Positions 36,385 to 45,053 are shown, counted from the stretch's first letter. The stretch is 64,000 nucleotides of DNA from UTCFX2 sp002050125 (GCA_027494035.1 JAOSJQ010000001.1:2294001-2358000), one strand, 5' to 3'. Notes: a model not told the origin generated them from the sequence alone. Made by a program: numbers and translations.

Positions 36385-38453
36385 TAGCTCACCTCCATCG
36401 AAGCAAAATCATCCATCGCAATCGCCTCGACCATGGCGTCGTATTGCGCCAACGTCCAGCCTTGAATGTCGATCGCCCCGGTTGGGCAGGCGCTCACGCA
36501 CGCGCCGCAGCCGGAGCAATTGGCTGGCGTGACCACCGCGCGGCGGATTTCTTTGCCGTTTTCAACCAGCGTTTGCAGGGCGATCGCGCCGTCGTATTCG
36601 CAGACCTGGACGCAAGCCCCATGACCTTCACACTTTGCCGGGTCCACCGCTGCCACATACGGCGGCAGTTCGACATAGCCGCGGCGCAGCAAAGCGCTGA
36701 CTTTGGCTGCCGCAGCCGAGGCGGCTGTGACCGCTTCTTGGATATTCATTGGTCCTTGGGCTGTGCCCGCCAGCACCACGCCGTTGATAGCGGTCTCCAC
36801 CGGGCGCAGCTTGGGGTGCACTTCCAATAAGAACCGATCCACGCCGCGCGATACCTTTAGCATTTGCACCAAATCGTCGATCTGCCGCGGCATCATGCCC
36901 ACTGCCAGCACCACCAGATCCGCCGGCACATCCAGTTCTTCGCCATAGGTCAGATAATCTTTTACCCGCACTACAACCGGATGCGAGGCGTCTGCCGGAG
37001 CTGCCAGCACTTCAGGCAGTTCATCGCCGTGATATTGGATAAAGCGCACCTGGTTTTTCATCGCCTGGCGGTAATAATCCTCCTGCCCGCGCCCGTAGGT
37101 GCGGATGTCCTGGTAAAGGTTGAAGAGGTTTATTTCCGGGTAGCGCTGGTGTAACTCGTTCGCCATGTGTAAATTGGCGGTGCAGCACACGCGCGAGCAG
37201 TAATCGTTCACCCGCCCATCGGGCTGGGGCTCTGAAACACCCTCTTTTTGGCGGCTGCCCACGCACTGGATCAGCACCACGTCTCGGACGGGGCGCCCGT
37301 TCCAGGTCAGTTGCTTTTCATCCTTATGGAGCGCCATGTAGCGGATCAGTTGCGGCAGGGTGACCACTTCGGGGATTTCGTCGTAACCGTATTCCCCGGC
37401 GCGCGGCTGGTAAGGGTCAAAGCCGGTTGCCAGAACGATTGCGCCAACGTTCAACTCAATCGTGCGGACTCGGTCGCGCAGCACAACGCGCTTACCATCC
37501 ACCTGGATCGGGCTGCCGTCGTATTGCTGCCAGTCCACAACCGGGGTCTCTGGATAGCAGCCCGGGAAGGGGCGGTAAATCACCTTGCGCTGGGTCAGAC
37601 CATAGTTGAATTCATCGGGCACTTCCTGATCGCAGGCTGCCAGGTACTCTTCGCCATCCAGCGCGTTGACGCCGCGGGCGTGCTGCTGCACCGCAACCTG
37701 GAAGTTGCCGACATATCCGGATATGCCCTTCACCTCGGCGTATACCAGAATGTCGATGTTCGGGTGGTTGGATACGTCGCTGATCAAGTCCTGCAGCAGG
37801 GGCAGGGCTGGCTCATCGGTGGGGAAAAGCGTGTCCAATTGCGCCATGCGCCCGCCCAGGACCGGCGCTTTTTCGACCAGCGTCACCTTCAAGCCCTGCC
37901 GCGCAATCTCAAGGGCGGCGCGCAAACCGGCTACCCCGCCGCCGATCACCAGGGCGTGCTTCCTGGCTTCCAGGCGGATGTTTTGCAGCGGCTGCAACAA
38001 ACGCGCTTTGGCGACACCCGCCGACATCATGCGGATGGCTTTCTCGGTTGCGCCTTCAGGGTCAGCGTGGTGAACCCACGAATCCTGCTCGCGCAAGCCC
38101 ATGTGCTGATACAGGTACGGGTTCAGCCCGGCGCGGATCACCGTGCCGCGAAAGGTCTGCTCGTGAAGCGAGGGGGCGCACGCGCCGATCACCACCCGGT
38201 TGATACCCAGCTCACGGATATCTTGCTCGATCATCGACTGCCCGGCGTCGGAGCATAAAGACATGTTCGTGCGCGAGACTGCCACATGCGGCATTCTCCC
38301 CAACGCCTTTGCCACCTTTTCGCACTGCACCACTTTGCTGATGTTGCCGCCGCAATAGCAGGTGTAAACGCCGATGCGCGGCGCTGTTTCAGCGGGCGGG
38401 TTGTCTTGTGCGGCAGATGGCTGCTCGACGGGGGTTTGATCCTGGTCAGGCAT
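36384..38453 (-). CDS. HdrA/QmoB-like FAD-dependent electron-transfer flavoprotein
   Basis: A 689-residue protein. The HdrA-type N-terminal cluster region YTCYCGGNISK is followed by FAD binding at VIGGGVAGLRAALEIARQG with GGRMAQLD, the HdrA cysteine motif in YCSRVCCTANL, and two C-terminal [4Fe-4S] sites (CEGHGACVQVCEY and CSGCGACVSACP). This is the layout of heterodisulfide reductase A and QmoB. It lacks the CCG domains of HdrB, so it is an electron-transfer and perhaps bifurcating subunit. ATG 38453 overlaps the preceding gene by 8 bases and has GAGGTGG upstream. Confidence 0.88.
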   Translation of the reverse strand: MPDQDQTPVEQPSAAQDNPPAETAPRIGVYTCYCGGNISKVVQCEKVAKALGRMPHVAVSRTNMSLCSDAGQSMIEQDIRELGINRVVIGACAPSLHEQTFRGTVIRAGLNPYLYQHMGLREQDSWVHHADPEGATEKAIRMMSAGVAKARLLQPLQNIRLEARKHALVIGGGVAGLRAALEIARQGLKVTLVEKAPVLGGRMAQLDTLFPTDEPALPLLQDLISDVSNHPNIDILVYAEVKGISGYVGNFQVAVQQHARGVNALDGEEYLAACDQEVPDEFNYGLTQRKVIYRPFPGCYPETPVVDWQQYDGSPIQVDGKRVVLRDRVRTIELNVGAIVLATGFDPYQPRAGEYGYDEIPEVVTLPQLIRYMALHKDEKQLTWNGRPVRDVVLIQCVGSRQKEGVSEPQPDGRVNDYCSRVCCTANLHMANELHQRYPEINLFNLYQDIRTYGRGQEDYYRQAMKNQVRFIQYHGDELPEVLAAPADASHPVVVRVKDYLTYGEELDVPADLVVLAVGMMPRQIDDLVQMLKVSRGVDRFLLEVHPKLRPVETAINGVVLAGTAQGPMNIQEAVTAASAAAAKVSALLRRGYVELPPYVAAVDPAKCEGHGACVQVCEYDGAIALQTLVENGKEIRRAVVTPANCSGCGACVSACPTGAIDIQGWTLAQYDAMVEAIAMDDFASMEVS

Positions 38454-39777
38454 ATACCACCTCGCTTTCACTGGAAACTTCCGTGTACTCGCCGGCGCCA
38501 TTGGTTTGCTCGCGCAGATACGCCGAAGCCGTGACCGCCGCCGCGCCCGCCGTGATGATGCTATCCACGATGTCCATGGGCTCCATGGCTGTGCCGGTCA
38601 CAAAGACGCCCGGACGGTCGGTCACGCAGGGTTGACTGTTGGGCGAGGGCACGTGGACGAACTGGTCTTTGCCCAGAGCCACGTGGTACACCGGGTTTGG
38701 ATCATAGCCGGGGATCATGCCCAACGAGAGCACCACCAGGTCGTGGGTGCGCTCGACGACTTCCCCGGTCTCCGTCATCTCCACGCGCAGAACCGGATTG
38801 CGCTCCTCATCTTCGCTGATTTTGGCGACCTTGCCGCGCACAAACTCGATCCCCATCGCCTGGGCGTTCTGATAAAACTGCTCGTAGCCCTTGCCAAAGG
38901 TGCGGATATCCATGTAATAGATGGTGATATCAGCCAGGGGCAGCGCGCCGTTGAGCAGCATTGCCTGCTTGATTGCGTACATACAGCAAATGCGCGAACA
39001 GTAATCCACGCCCAGCGTCTCATCGCGCGAGCCGGCACACTGAACATAGGCAATGGATGTGGGCTCTTTGCCGTCGCCGGGGCGCAAAACCCGCCCGTAG
39101 GGTCCCGTAGGCGCCAGGAAGCGTTCCATCATCAATGGGTCGATGACGTTCTTCAGCTTCCCGCGACCGTACTCCTTTTTAGCCTCCAGGCTGGTCATTT
39201 CGAACCCGGTTGCCAGGATGATCGACCGGGTGTGGATATCGAAGGATTCTGGTTTTTGGGTGAAATCCACCGCGTCAACCGGGCAAGCCTTTTCACACTT
39301 GCCGCACAACAGGCAGTATTCCATGTCCAGCACCGCCGTCTGTGGAACCGCGGTCGAGAACGGCACGCGGATCGCATGAAACGAACCCAGGTTTCGGTCA
39401 TAATGGCTGGGTACCGTGACCGGACATTCAAACTCGCATTGGCGGCAGCCGGTGCAGCTTTTCTCGTTGACATAGCGCGGCTTTTTGAGCGCATTGACTG
39501 CAAAACCACCGTTGTTTTCCGTTACCGTTTGCACCTCGCAGTAAGTGAGCAGCTCGATGTTTGGATGGTGCGCTACGGCAGACATCTTGGGGGTGGTGAT
39601 ACAGCTGCAGCAATCCAGGGTGGGGAAAACTTTGCTCAACGTGATCATCTTCCCGCCGATGCTCGGATCGCGCTCGATCAGGATCACTTTGTTGCCTTGA
39701 TCCGCCAGATCGAGGGCGGTCTGCATGCCCGCTATGCCGCCGCCAACTACCAGGGCATCTACGTGTTTATCTTCCAT
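38446..39777 (-). CDS. HdrA/QmoA-like flavoprotein
   Basis: A 443-residue paralogue of the next gene. FAD binding is at VVGGGIAGMQTALDLADQG with GGKM, an N-terminal DCCSCITTPKM cysteine group follows, two ferredoxin-type clusters lie in the middle (CTGCRQCEFECPV and CLLCGKCEKACPVDAVD), and the HdrA cysteine motif is YCSRICCMYA. The second cluster pair found C-terminally in the partner is absent, as in QmoA. ATG 39777 follows TTTGGAGG. With QmoB- and QmoC-like proteins this should form a quinone-interacting complex. No dsrAB or aprAB is in the window, so the redox partner is unknown. Confidence 0.87.
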   Translation of the reverse strand: MEDKHVDALVVGGGIAGMQTALDLADQGNKVILIERDPSIGGKMITLSKVFPTLDCCSCITTPKMSAVAHHPNIELLTYCEVQTVTENNGGFAVNALKKPRYVNEKSCTGCRQCEFECPVTVPSHYDRNLGSFHAIRVPFSTAVPQTAVLDMEYCLLCGKCEKACPVDAVDFTQKPESFDIHTRSIILATGFEMTSLEAKKEYGRGKLKNVIDPLMMERFLAPTGPYGRVLRPGDGKEPTSIAYVQCAGSRDETLGVDYCSRICCMYAIKQAMLLNGALPLADITIYYMDIRTFGKGYEQFYQNAQAMGIEFVRGKVAKISEDEERNPVLRVEMTETGEVVERTHDLVVLSLGMIPGYDPNPVYHVALGKDQFVHVPSPNSQPCVTDRPGVFVTGTAMEPMDIVDSIITAGAAAVTASAYLREQTNGAGEYTEVSSESEVVYA

Positions 39778-39796
39778 CAATCCTCCAAATTGCCCC

Positions 39797-40231
39797 TCAG
39801 GCAGCCACCGGGGATGTTGACGCCGCCAGTTCGTCCTTGACAAAACCGATCCCCTCCAGCAAGGTTTCCATTTGCTTGACCTCTTTCAGGAACGGTTTGA
39901 CGCAGACGGTGCAAATCGCAGCCAGGCGTAAGCGGCGGATATCGAGGCCGCGCTGTTTCATCAGGGCGTAGGTGCGCGCGATCAAGTCGGCGGTGCCATC
40001 TGCCTCCACCTTGTAAGGGCTGTCGGTGCCGCTGTACATCAGGATGATCCCATCGATGCCGCGCTCGAACGCCCGGATAAAGAACTCCGGCGGGAACAGG
40101 ACCGGACACATCACGGGCAGGATGTAGGTATTTGCAGGATACTCGGCAAACACCTGCCCGGTGGAGTCTGCTCCGGCATACCCGCCCGCCAGCGTCGCCA
40201 GGATCAATATTTTAGGTTTGCGGGTATCCAT
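39797..40231 (-). CDS. MvhD/FlpD-like subunit with few cysteines
   Basis: A 144-residue protein of the family labelled hydrogenase iron-sulfur subunit (MvhD/FlpD): GGYAGADSTGQVFAEYP, ILPVMCPVLFPPEFFIRAFERGIDG and the C-terminal RRLRLAAICTVC. Family members normally carry a GCH-x3-DCH segment and an N-terminal Cys pair. Here the matching segments read MYSGTDSPYK and ATLAGGYAG, leaving only C42, C107 and C110. It may therefore lack the usual [2Fe-2S] cluster and act as a docking subunit between TusA or another donor and the HdrA-like proteins. Confidence 0.75.
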   Translation of the reverse strand: MDTRKPKILILATLAGGYAGADSTGQVFAEYPANTYILPVMCPVLFPPEFFIRAFERGIDGIILMYSGTDSPYKVEADGTADLIARTYALMKQRGLDIRRLRLAAICTVCVKPFLKEVKQMETLLEGIGFVKDELAASTSPVAA

Positions 40232-40243
40232 CCCAGCCGCCTC

Positions 40244-40498
40244 TTATTTCATGCGCCGTATAAACAGCCGTTCGTAGCCCTCGGCAGGTAGGGCGCCCAG
40301 AAACTCATGACCCACTTTTTCGCACCAGCGGGGCATGTCGTCCTTGGTGTTTGCGTCTCCAGACCAGACTTCCAACACCTCGCCGACCTTGACGGCGCCG
40401 ATGCTCTTCTTGGCTTCCAGCAGCGGACCGGGGCAGGACATCGCCCGGGCGTCGGCAACTTTCGCCGCAGTGATTGTGGAAAGATCGATTGTATCCAT
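40244..40498 (-). CDS. TusA-family sulfurtransferase
   Basis: An 84-residue protein. The signature DARAMSCPGPLLEAKKSI contains the persulfide-forming cysteine of the CPxP motif. The rest is the small two-layer TusA fold. ATG 40498 is supported by AGGGAG about 8 bases upstream; the longer frame to 40549 overlaps the ArsR gene. TusA next to DsrE and Hdr/Qmo-like genes points to cytoplasmic sulfane-sulfur trafficking coupled to the flavoprotein complex. The gene symbol is left blank because several TusA paralogues occur in such genomes. Confidence 0.88.
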   Translation of the reverse strand: MDTIDLSTITAAKVADARAMSCPGPLLEAKKSIGAVKVGEVLEVWSGDANTKDDMPRWCEKVGHEFLGALPAEGYERLFIRRMK

Positions 40499-40541
40499 CG
40501 TTATTCTCCCTATCGTGTGAACTTTTTTTATTTTTACCGGG

Positions 40542-40812
40542 TCAGGCAAGACCCAGGTTGGTTAACCAAGCCGGATCTGCAATCCAATAGTAGATTGTTT
40601 GTCCTTCCCGGCGCGAGCCGAGAATGCCCCTCGCTTTCATCAAGCGCAAGTGCTGCGAGGTGTTCTGCATGGAAACGCCCACCTGGGCAGCGATTTCGCC
40701 GACCGACATTTCCCGTTCGACCAGCGCGGATGATCAGCACGCGCCGCGGGTTGGTGAGAATTTGATATCGCTCGGCTTGTCTTTCCGCCCAACGCAGCAT
40801 TTCTGTGTCCAT
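40542..40812 (-). CDS. ArsR-family regulator, frameshifted
   Basis: The N-terminal part MDTEMLRWAERQAERYQILTNPRRVLIIR is followed, after a one-base shift at about 40722-40732, by VEREMSVGEIAAQVGVSMQNTSQHLRLM, the classic winged-helix recognition region, and by a C-terminus ending LTNLGLA at the TGA 40544-40542. Repaired length is about 90 residues. It is the first gene of the sulfur operon. Related ArsR proteins (SqrR/BigR type) sense sulfane sulfur through two cysteines, but no cysteine is visible in the repaired reading, so the signal is unknown. Confidence 0.8.
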
Positions 40813-40917
40813 CGTCACTATCCCGTTACTTGCAGGTTTGCTTAATTGCAATCTGTTGCAATTATAAAAATATCCCCGCTGCAAAGCGAGTGACAGAGGT
40901 CATAAAACGCTATCGGT

Positions 40918-40943
40918 TTTTTCTATCAGTCGCGATAGAAAAA
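40918..40943. promoter_or_regulatory. inverted repeat upstream of the ArsR/TusA/Qmo operon
   Basis: TTTTTCTATC (40918-40927), a 6-base spacer and its exact complement (40934-40943), about 105 bases upstream of the ArsR start. It may be an operator for the sulfur operon or a terminator for transcripts from the right. The remaining stretch to 41055 shows nothing else. Confidence 0.5.
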
Positions 40944-41055
40944 GGGAATAAGGCAGGTATGCAATTGTGTATGGGCTAGAAGGAGAGTTATTTATACCGG
41001 GTGCGCCGCCGTGGCGCACCGATCATGGCGCAGGCGGAGGTGGGGATGTTTTCGG

Positions 41056-41097
41056 AAGGAGGTGCAGGCGGACTCGAACCTGGGATCTGGCGGTTAA
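41056..41097 (-). other. tRNA-Asn-like 3' fragment, possible old attachment site
   Basis: On the minus strand TTAACCGC, a short variable part and CCAGGTTCGAGTCC run in the same order and spacing as the 3' half of tRNA-Asn at 50436-50508, but the T-stem partner and acceptor half differ. There is no 5' half, so it is not a functional tRNA. It marks the left edge of the AT-rich island. Confidence 0.4.
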
Positions 41098-41119
41098 TGG
41101 GCCCCGACGGTTCATATTG

Positions 41120-42028
41120 CTATTGAAGAGCACTTTCGCTGACTGAATCGGTGCCAAACGTATTTCTTCTTTTGACTAATTCTACCCACTCTTTCACAAT
41201 GTAGGACAACCTCCCTATAATTTCATATCCAAATAAAACCTCGTCAACGTAACCCATATGCAACATATCTATGATTCGGCAAAGATATGACTTACCGCAA
41301 TTCCACCATGTATAATGAGAATCCACCATTAAGTAATGTTTTACTTCGATCCCCTCATGTTCCTGTAGTTCTTCTAATTCCATACCATCAAGTAAGGTTT
41401 CATAAACAGCATCTGCAACACGACTACCAAATGTAGTTGTGTAGTAGTATTCTTTAATCTCCCAAACCGCTACGGGATTAACTATGGATGGAAATGCTCC
41501 ATCTACTCTACGAGCAAGAGTTCTAAGAGGCTTGCGATCCTTTGTGACAGTCGTTAGTTTCCGTGGATCATAATCACAAGAATGACCAGCAGAGTTTGCT
41601 TCAATAAGCATATTTATCATGCCAGTGAAATAAGCTGGGGCTTTTTTCTCGCCTTTTTGTTTATTCAAAGGAATTGGACAATTGGGGTTAAGAGTCGATC
41701 TTAGATTCTCGAAATTATTACGTGCCTTATCAACATCCATTAATTGATTCTCAACCGTTTTATTAAGTACATCAGCCCTAAAGTGATAATATGCAACAAG
41801 TAATTCACCAAAACTTGTTAATTCATTGTTGTCGTTTGTTATGTGGGAATAATCGAGTCCGCGATTTGTCAATGCTTGTCTTATCTCTTCAATTAGCGGA
41901 ACCTTAATTTCACCACTTGCGGGATCGTTTTTCTTAGTTCTTGTTGTGTAACCGCATTCCTCGCTAATTGTTCGTACATTTGCCCAAAAATCTTTACCCA
42001 AATTGATAAATCGGTTATCGGGTTTCAT
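41120..42028 (-). CDS. probable type II restriction endonuclease
   Basis: A 302-residue AT-rich gene. The middle of the protein has a PD-(D/E)XK-like arrangement: RRVDGAFPSIVNPVAVWEIKEYYY, that is D, then E-x-K about 15 residues later, followed by TTFGSRVADAVYE. It overlaps the small XRE-type gene by 4 bases and is divergent from a Dam-type methylase, the classic arrangement of a controller-regulated restriction-modification system. The recognition sequence cannot be inferred. No symbol is justified. Confidence 0.75.
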   Translation of the reverse strand: MKPDNRFINLGKDFWANVRTISEECGYTTRTKKNDPASGEIKVPLIEEIRQALTNRGLDYSHITNDNNELTSFGELLVAYYHFRADVLNKTVENQLMDVDKARNNFENLRSTLNPNCPIPLNKQKGEKKAPAYFTGMINMLIEANSAGHSCDYDPRKLTTVTKDRKPLRTLARRVDGAFPSIVNPVAVWEIKEYYYTTTFGSRVADAVYETLLDGMELEELQEHEGIEVKHYLMVDSHYTWWNCGKSYLCRIIDMLHMGYVDEVLFGYEIIGRLSYIVKEWVELVKRRNTFGTDSVSESALQ

Positions 42029-42291
42029 TTGCTAGGATCAAACTCCTGTTCCAATTTCTTAATCAGATTGGCGGTTGAGATATTTAGCGCTTTACAGATT
42101 GAAATCAACTCCGGAACAGTTAAGGTTCTTTCACCAGACTCAAATTTTGAGACATAGGACTGTGGCATTCCTAACAGTTTCGCGAGATCAACTTGGCGTA
42201 AACCAACTTCTAACCTAGCCTCCTGCAATAGCTTTCCTAGTTCTTCCTGCTTATAAAAATAGTGCGATGATCTGCTTTTTCGAGTAAACAC
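42025..42291 (-). CDS. XRE-family controller (C) protein of the restriction-modification system
   Basis: An 88-residue protein. The helix-turn-helix GLRQVDLAKLLGMPQSYVSKFESGERTLTVPELISICKAL spans about residues 30-70. Its size and position directly ahead of the endonuclease gene, with a 4-base overlap, are those of C proteins that delay endonuclease expression until the DNA is methylated. An inverted repeat suitable as its binding site lies at 42318-42336 in the divergent promoter region. Confidence 0.85.
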   Translation of the reverse strand: MFTRKSRSSHYFYKQEELGKLLQEARLEVGLRQVDLAKLLGMPQSYVSKFESGERTLTVPELISICKALNISTANLIKKLEQEFDPSK

Positions 42292-42317
42292 CCATTAATT
42301 ATATATATCAAACCCAA

Positions 42318-42336
42318 ATATCCCTAATAAGGATAT
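42318..42336. promoter_or_regulatory. candidate C-protein operator
   Basis: ATATCC, a 7-base spacer and GGATAT form an exact inverted repeat midway between the divergent controller/endonuclease and methylase genes. Its location suits control of both promoters. Confidence 0.65.
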
Positions 42337-42398
42337 GTTGCAAGAAACGAACATTTGTGTTATATATTGGTATCACAACCATCAACAGGTACAAGAAT

Positions 42399-43307
42399 AT
42401 GCAAACGATTGGCAAACAAACTTCATTCTTGGATTTGGTGCCGGAACGAGACGTCAACTCGACTGAGGGCTTGAAAGTATTTAATACTCAGTTGCTTAAG
42501 TGGATAGGGAATAAGCAGCGGTTTGCATATGAAATAATTTCTTTTTTTCCTAATAGATTTGGCACCTACTATGAACCATTCTTGGGTAGTGGAGGCGTGT
42601 TAGCAACACTTGCACCAAAGAAAGCCCTTGGTTCTGATTCTTTTGCACCACTTATTGAAATTTTCCAAACCCTGAAAAATTCCCCAGACACTCTTAAAAA
42701 TTGGTATCGTGATAGATGGGATGCAATGAACAAGGGTGATAAGAGAGAAGTCTATGAAGCAGTAAAGGCTTCCTTTAACAAAAATCCTAATGCCGCAGAT
42801 TTGCTCTTCATTAGTCGTTCATGTTATGGTGGAGTTGTACGTTTCAGAACAGATGGGTACATCTCAACCCCGGTTGGTATTCATGATCCAATATCCCCTG
42901 ACACATTTTCTCAGAGAGTTGATATTTGGCATGTGAGGACTAGAAATTCGGAGTTTATGAACATAGATTTTGAAGAAGCAATGATGCTTGCACGTTCAGG
43001 GGATGTAATATACTGTGATCCCCCATATAGTTTTAGCCAATCAATATTATATGGGTCTCAGAATTTTAATCTAGATCAATTATTTTCAGTCATCGAAGAT
43101 TGTAAAAGTCGTGGGGTTTATGTTTTATTGAGTATTGATGGTACTAAAAAATCCGGTGATCGTTTTTGCGATATTCCAATTCCCACCGGTCTATTTGAAA
43201 GAGAAGTATTCGTTCATATTGGACGATCAATGCTCAAGCGTTTCCAGATGAATGGAAAAACTCTTGAAGGTGAAATCGTAAAAGATCGGCTGCTTCTGAC
43301 CTATTAA
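42399..43307 (+). CDS. Dam-type (D12 class) adenine-specific DNA methyltransferase
   Basis: N6-adenine methylase of the restriction-modification pair. LLKWIGNKQRFAYEI is the N-terminal D12 motif, YYEPFLGSGGVLATL binds SAM, and VIYCDPPYSFSQS is the catalytic DPPY. About 302 residues. ATG 42399 (CAGG 10 bases upstream) is taken rather than the GTG at 42357, whose extension has no family match. It overlaps the HigA-like gene on the other strand by 4 bases. Base composition is markedly AT-rich compared with the genes left of 41 kb. Confidence 0.9.
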   Translation: MQTIGKQTSFLDLVPERDVNSTEGLKVFNTQLLKWIGNKQRFAYEIISFFPNRFGTYYEPFLGSGGVLATLAPKKALGSDSFAPLIEIFQTLKNSPDTLKNWYRDRWDAMNKGDKREVYEAVKASFNKNPNAADLLFISRSCYGGVVRFRTDGYISTPVGIHDPISPDTFSQRVDIWHVRTRNSEFMNIDFEEAMMLARSGDVIYCDPPYSFSQSILYGSQNFNLDQLFSVIEDCKSRGVYVLLSIDGTKKSGDRFCDIPIPTGLFEREVFVHIGRSMLKRFQMNGKTLEGEIVKDRLLLTY

Positions 43308-43528
43308 TTTCCAAGTTTTTGCACTAAAAACAAATCCCAGCGCAATTGCAGGTTCATCCAAAAACTCGCCGACATGCCGAAGAATTTTGCCAGGCGCGGC
43401 GCGGTAGACGGCGTGACGCCCCGCCGTCCATTGACAATATTGTTCACCCGCTGGTAGGAGACGTGGATGCCGTCCGCCAGTTGGCGTTGTGTGAGCCGCA
43501 TCGGAACCAGGAACTCCTCCAGCAACAT
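43304..43528 (-). CDS. HigA-type antitoxin-like XRE protein, apparently orphan
   Basis: A 74-residue protein. FLVPMRLTQRQLADGIHVSYQRVNNIVNGRRGVTPSTAPRLAKFFGMS is the HigA/VapI addiction-module helix-turn-helix, and SASFWMNLQLRWDL is the usual C-terminus. A toxin gene (HigB) would be expected directly upstream on the same strand (right of 43528), but none is recognisable there. The composition is GC-rich like the host chromosome, unlike the flanking AT-rich genes. Confidence 0.78.
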   Translation of the reverse strand: MLLEEFLVPMRLTQRQLADGIHVSYQRVNNIVNGRRGVTPSTAPRLAKFFGMSASFWMNLQLRWDLFLVQKLGN

Positions 43529-43746
43529 GTGGTCTACCTATGGTAATGCCATCCGCCTCGTCATACATTATGGACAATCATAGCAGCTCCCGTTCTCTTG
43601 CTTTCAATTGTCTCTATACTTAAAACGGGTGGTAAGAACCTTTAGCTTCATCATTACTAAAATTATCCTTGGTGTATTCCATAAAGTGTAACCATAGACG
43701 TCAAGGTCGGTGGATTTTCAGCACCCCTGAGGTCTCTTGTTAAACA

Positions 43747-43791
43747 AAAAGGCTCCTCGACCAGGACTCGAACCTGGAACCTAGCGGTTAA
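43747..43791 (-). repeat. left attachment repeat: 45-bp copy of the tRNA-Asn 3' end
   Basis: Identical base for base to 50430-50474, the 3' part of the intact tRNA-Asn gene. After the repeat the sequence departs from the tRNA (a second GGTTCGAGTCC lies just to its right at about 43793-43803 on the plus strand). It defines the left boundary of the integrated element. The rest of 43529-43925 shows no gene. Confidence 0.9.
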
Positions 43792-43925
43792 AGGTTCGAG
43801 TCCAGTTAGGGGGTGATTTCAGAGCGAGTTATTCCAGGAATAGTAATAAGACGAATTAGTTATTAAGGGATTGAATATATAACCAAGCGATTGAGGTTCA
43901 ATTCCAAATGGGACATAAAAACAGG

Positions 43926-45053
43926 TTAGTTAATAATAAATAGCGTCTCGGCGAAAGTCTCAAAAACATTGTTTTGCCAATTGAACGTTATTCTAAGTTT
44001 TTGTAGTCCTTCCGGTGTCATAGAATCCAAATGATTATGTATTTTGTGAATAAGTAAATCCTTATTCCGTTTCAGTTTCCAACTTTCCTCAATATCATCA
44101 GCATTAATAAGTATCAAAAAAAAACGATTTGCCGCATCAAAACGGCGTATACCCTGGTTTTCATAAAGCCATATCTTAAGAGGTTCTGGATTTCTAATAG
44201 TATTATGAATTAATTTTAGGCGTGTATCTTTAAACTGCTTTATAAATTCACGGGAAGATTCTGATGGATGCTCAGATAACCTTGTAAATAACTCGGTCGA
44301 CAAAATGGCATTAGGCTTATTGTTATCAAACCATATTTCCTCTCGTCGACAATATGCTTTTAATTCTGTAAGTTCGGGACGTAAACCTGCTTCACGGCGC
44401 AAAATACGCATATATCCTTCCGGGAAATATGTTACTTTCAGATCAAAGGGGAAGTCGTGAATGAAGAAGTCAACCCTTTTAACGAGACCCATAGAAGGTA
44501 GCACCGATGTGTGGTCTTTAAAAATATCCTCAATAATAATTGAAGACCAATGGTTATACCAAGAACATTGGACATATCCCCTCATGCTGAGATGCAACTC
44601 ATTTTCTATTGCTGAGTTAAGTTGATCCCAGTTCTGAATTCTCTTTACATAGTTATCTACAATCGTCTGTTCAAGGCTATTTTGATAGAGTCCTCCCCAA
44701 TCAAAGACCTTCATTTGGTATAACTGCGAAATTAAGTAGTCCTCGTTCTTGAGGCGTTCTATTCTTTCTAAATGATAGAGATCACGTATAAAAGCATCGA
44801 TAAGATTCAAATCAGGGTGTTTTTCATAGACAAATTGGAGTAATTGCCGACTCGGGATATCTTCACAGTTTAATCCAATATAATTACAGAAATCTTTTAG
44901 TTGTATTGATCTGGAAATAGAGCGCAATTTCAACCAATAGATGCCATCCGGTTGTTTTAATAGTTCGATTATCTGGTCATCGTCGTACATCTTGCGCAGG
45001 GCGGAAAATTCGGTCGCCATTTTGTTTAACTCCCTTTTTATTTCAATCGCCAT
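43926..45053 (-). CDS. probable restriction endonuclease partner of the adjacent methylase
   Basis: A 375-residue, AT-rich gene. It has no close family I can name. A PD-(D/E)XK-like core is visible around residues 185-215: a helix with Glu (SSIIIEDIFKD), then VKRVDFFIHDFPFDLKVTY (D, then D-x-K). It overlaps the methylase gene by 16 bases on the same strand, the usual coupling of restriction and modification genes. The C-terminal third (LKIWLYENQGIRRFDAANRFF) may be target recognition. Specificity unknown. Confidence 0.65.
   Translation of the reverse strand: MAIEIKRELNKMATEFSALRKMYDDDQIIELLKQPDGIYWLKLRSISRSIQLKDFCNYIGLNCEDIPSRQLLQFVYEKHPDLNLIDAFIRDLYHLERIERLKNEDYLISQLYQMKVFDWGGLYQNSLEQTIVDNYVKRIQNWDQLNSAIENELHLSMRGYVQCSWYNHWSSIIIEDIFKDHTSVLPSMGLVKRVDFFIHDFPFDLKVTYFPEGYMRILRREAGLRPELTELKAYCRREEIWFDNNKPNAILSTELFTRLSEHPSESSREFIKQFKDTRLKLIHNTIRNPEPLKIWLYENQGIRRFDAANRFFLILINADDIEESWKLKRNKDLLIHKIHNHLDSMTPEGLQKLRITFNWQNNVFETFAETLFIIN

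Noticed and set aside
41056..41097. A functional tRNA gene
   Set aside because: Only a 3'-half-like segment is present, the T-stem does not pair properly and there is no D-arm or anticodon stem.
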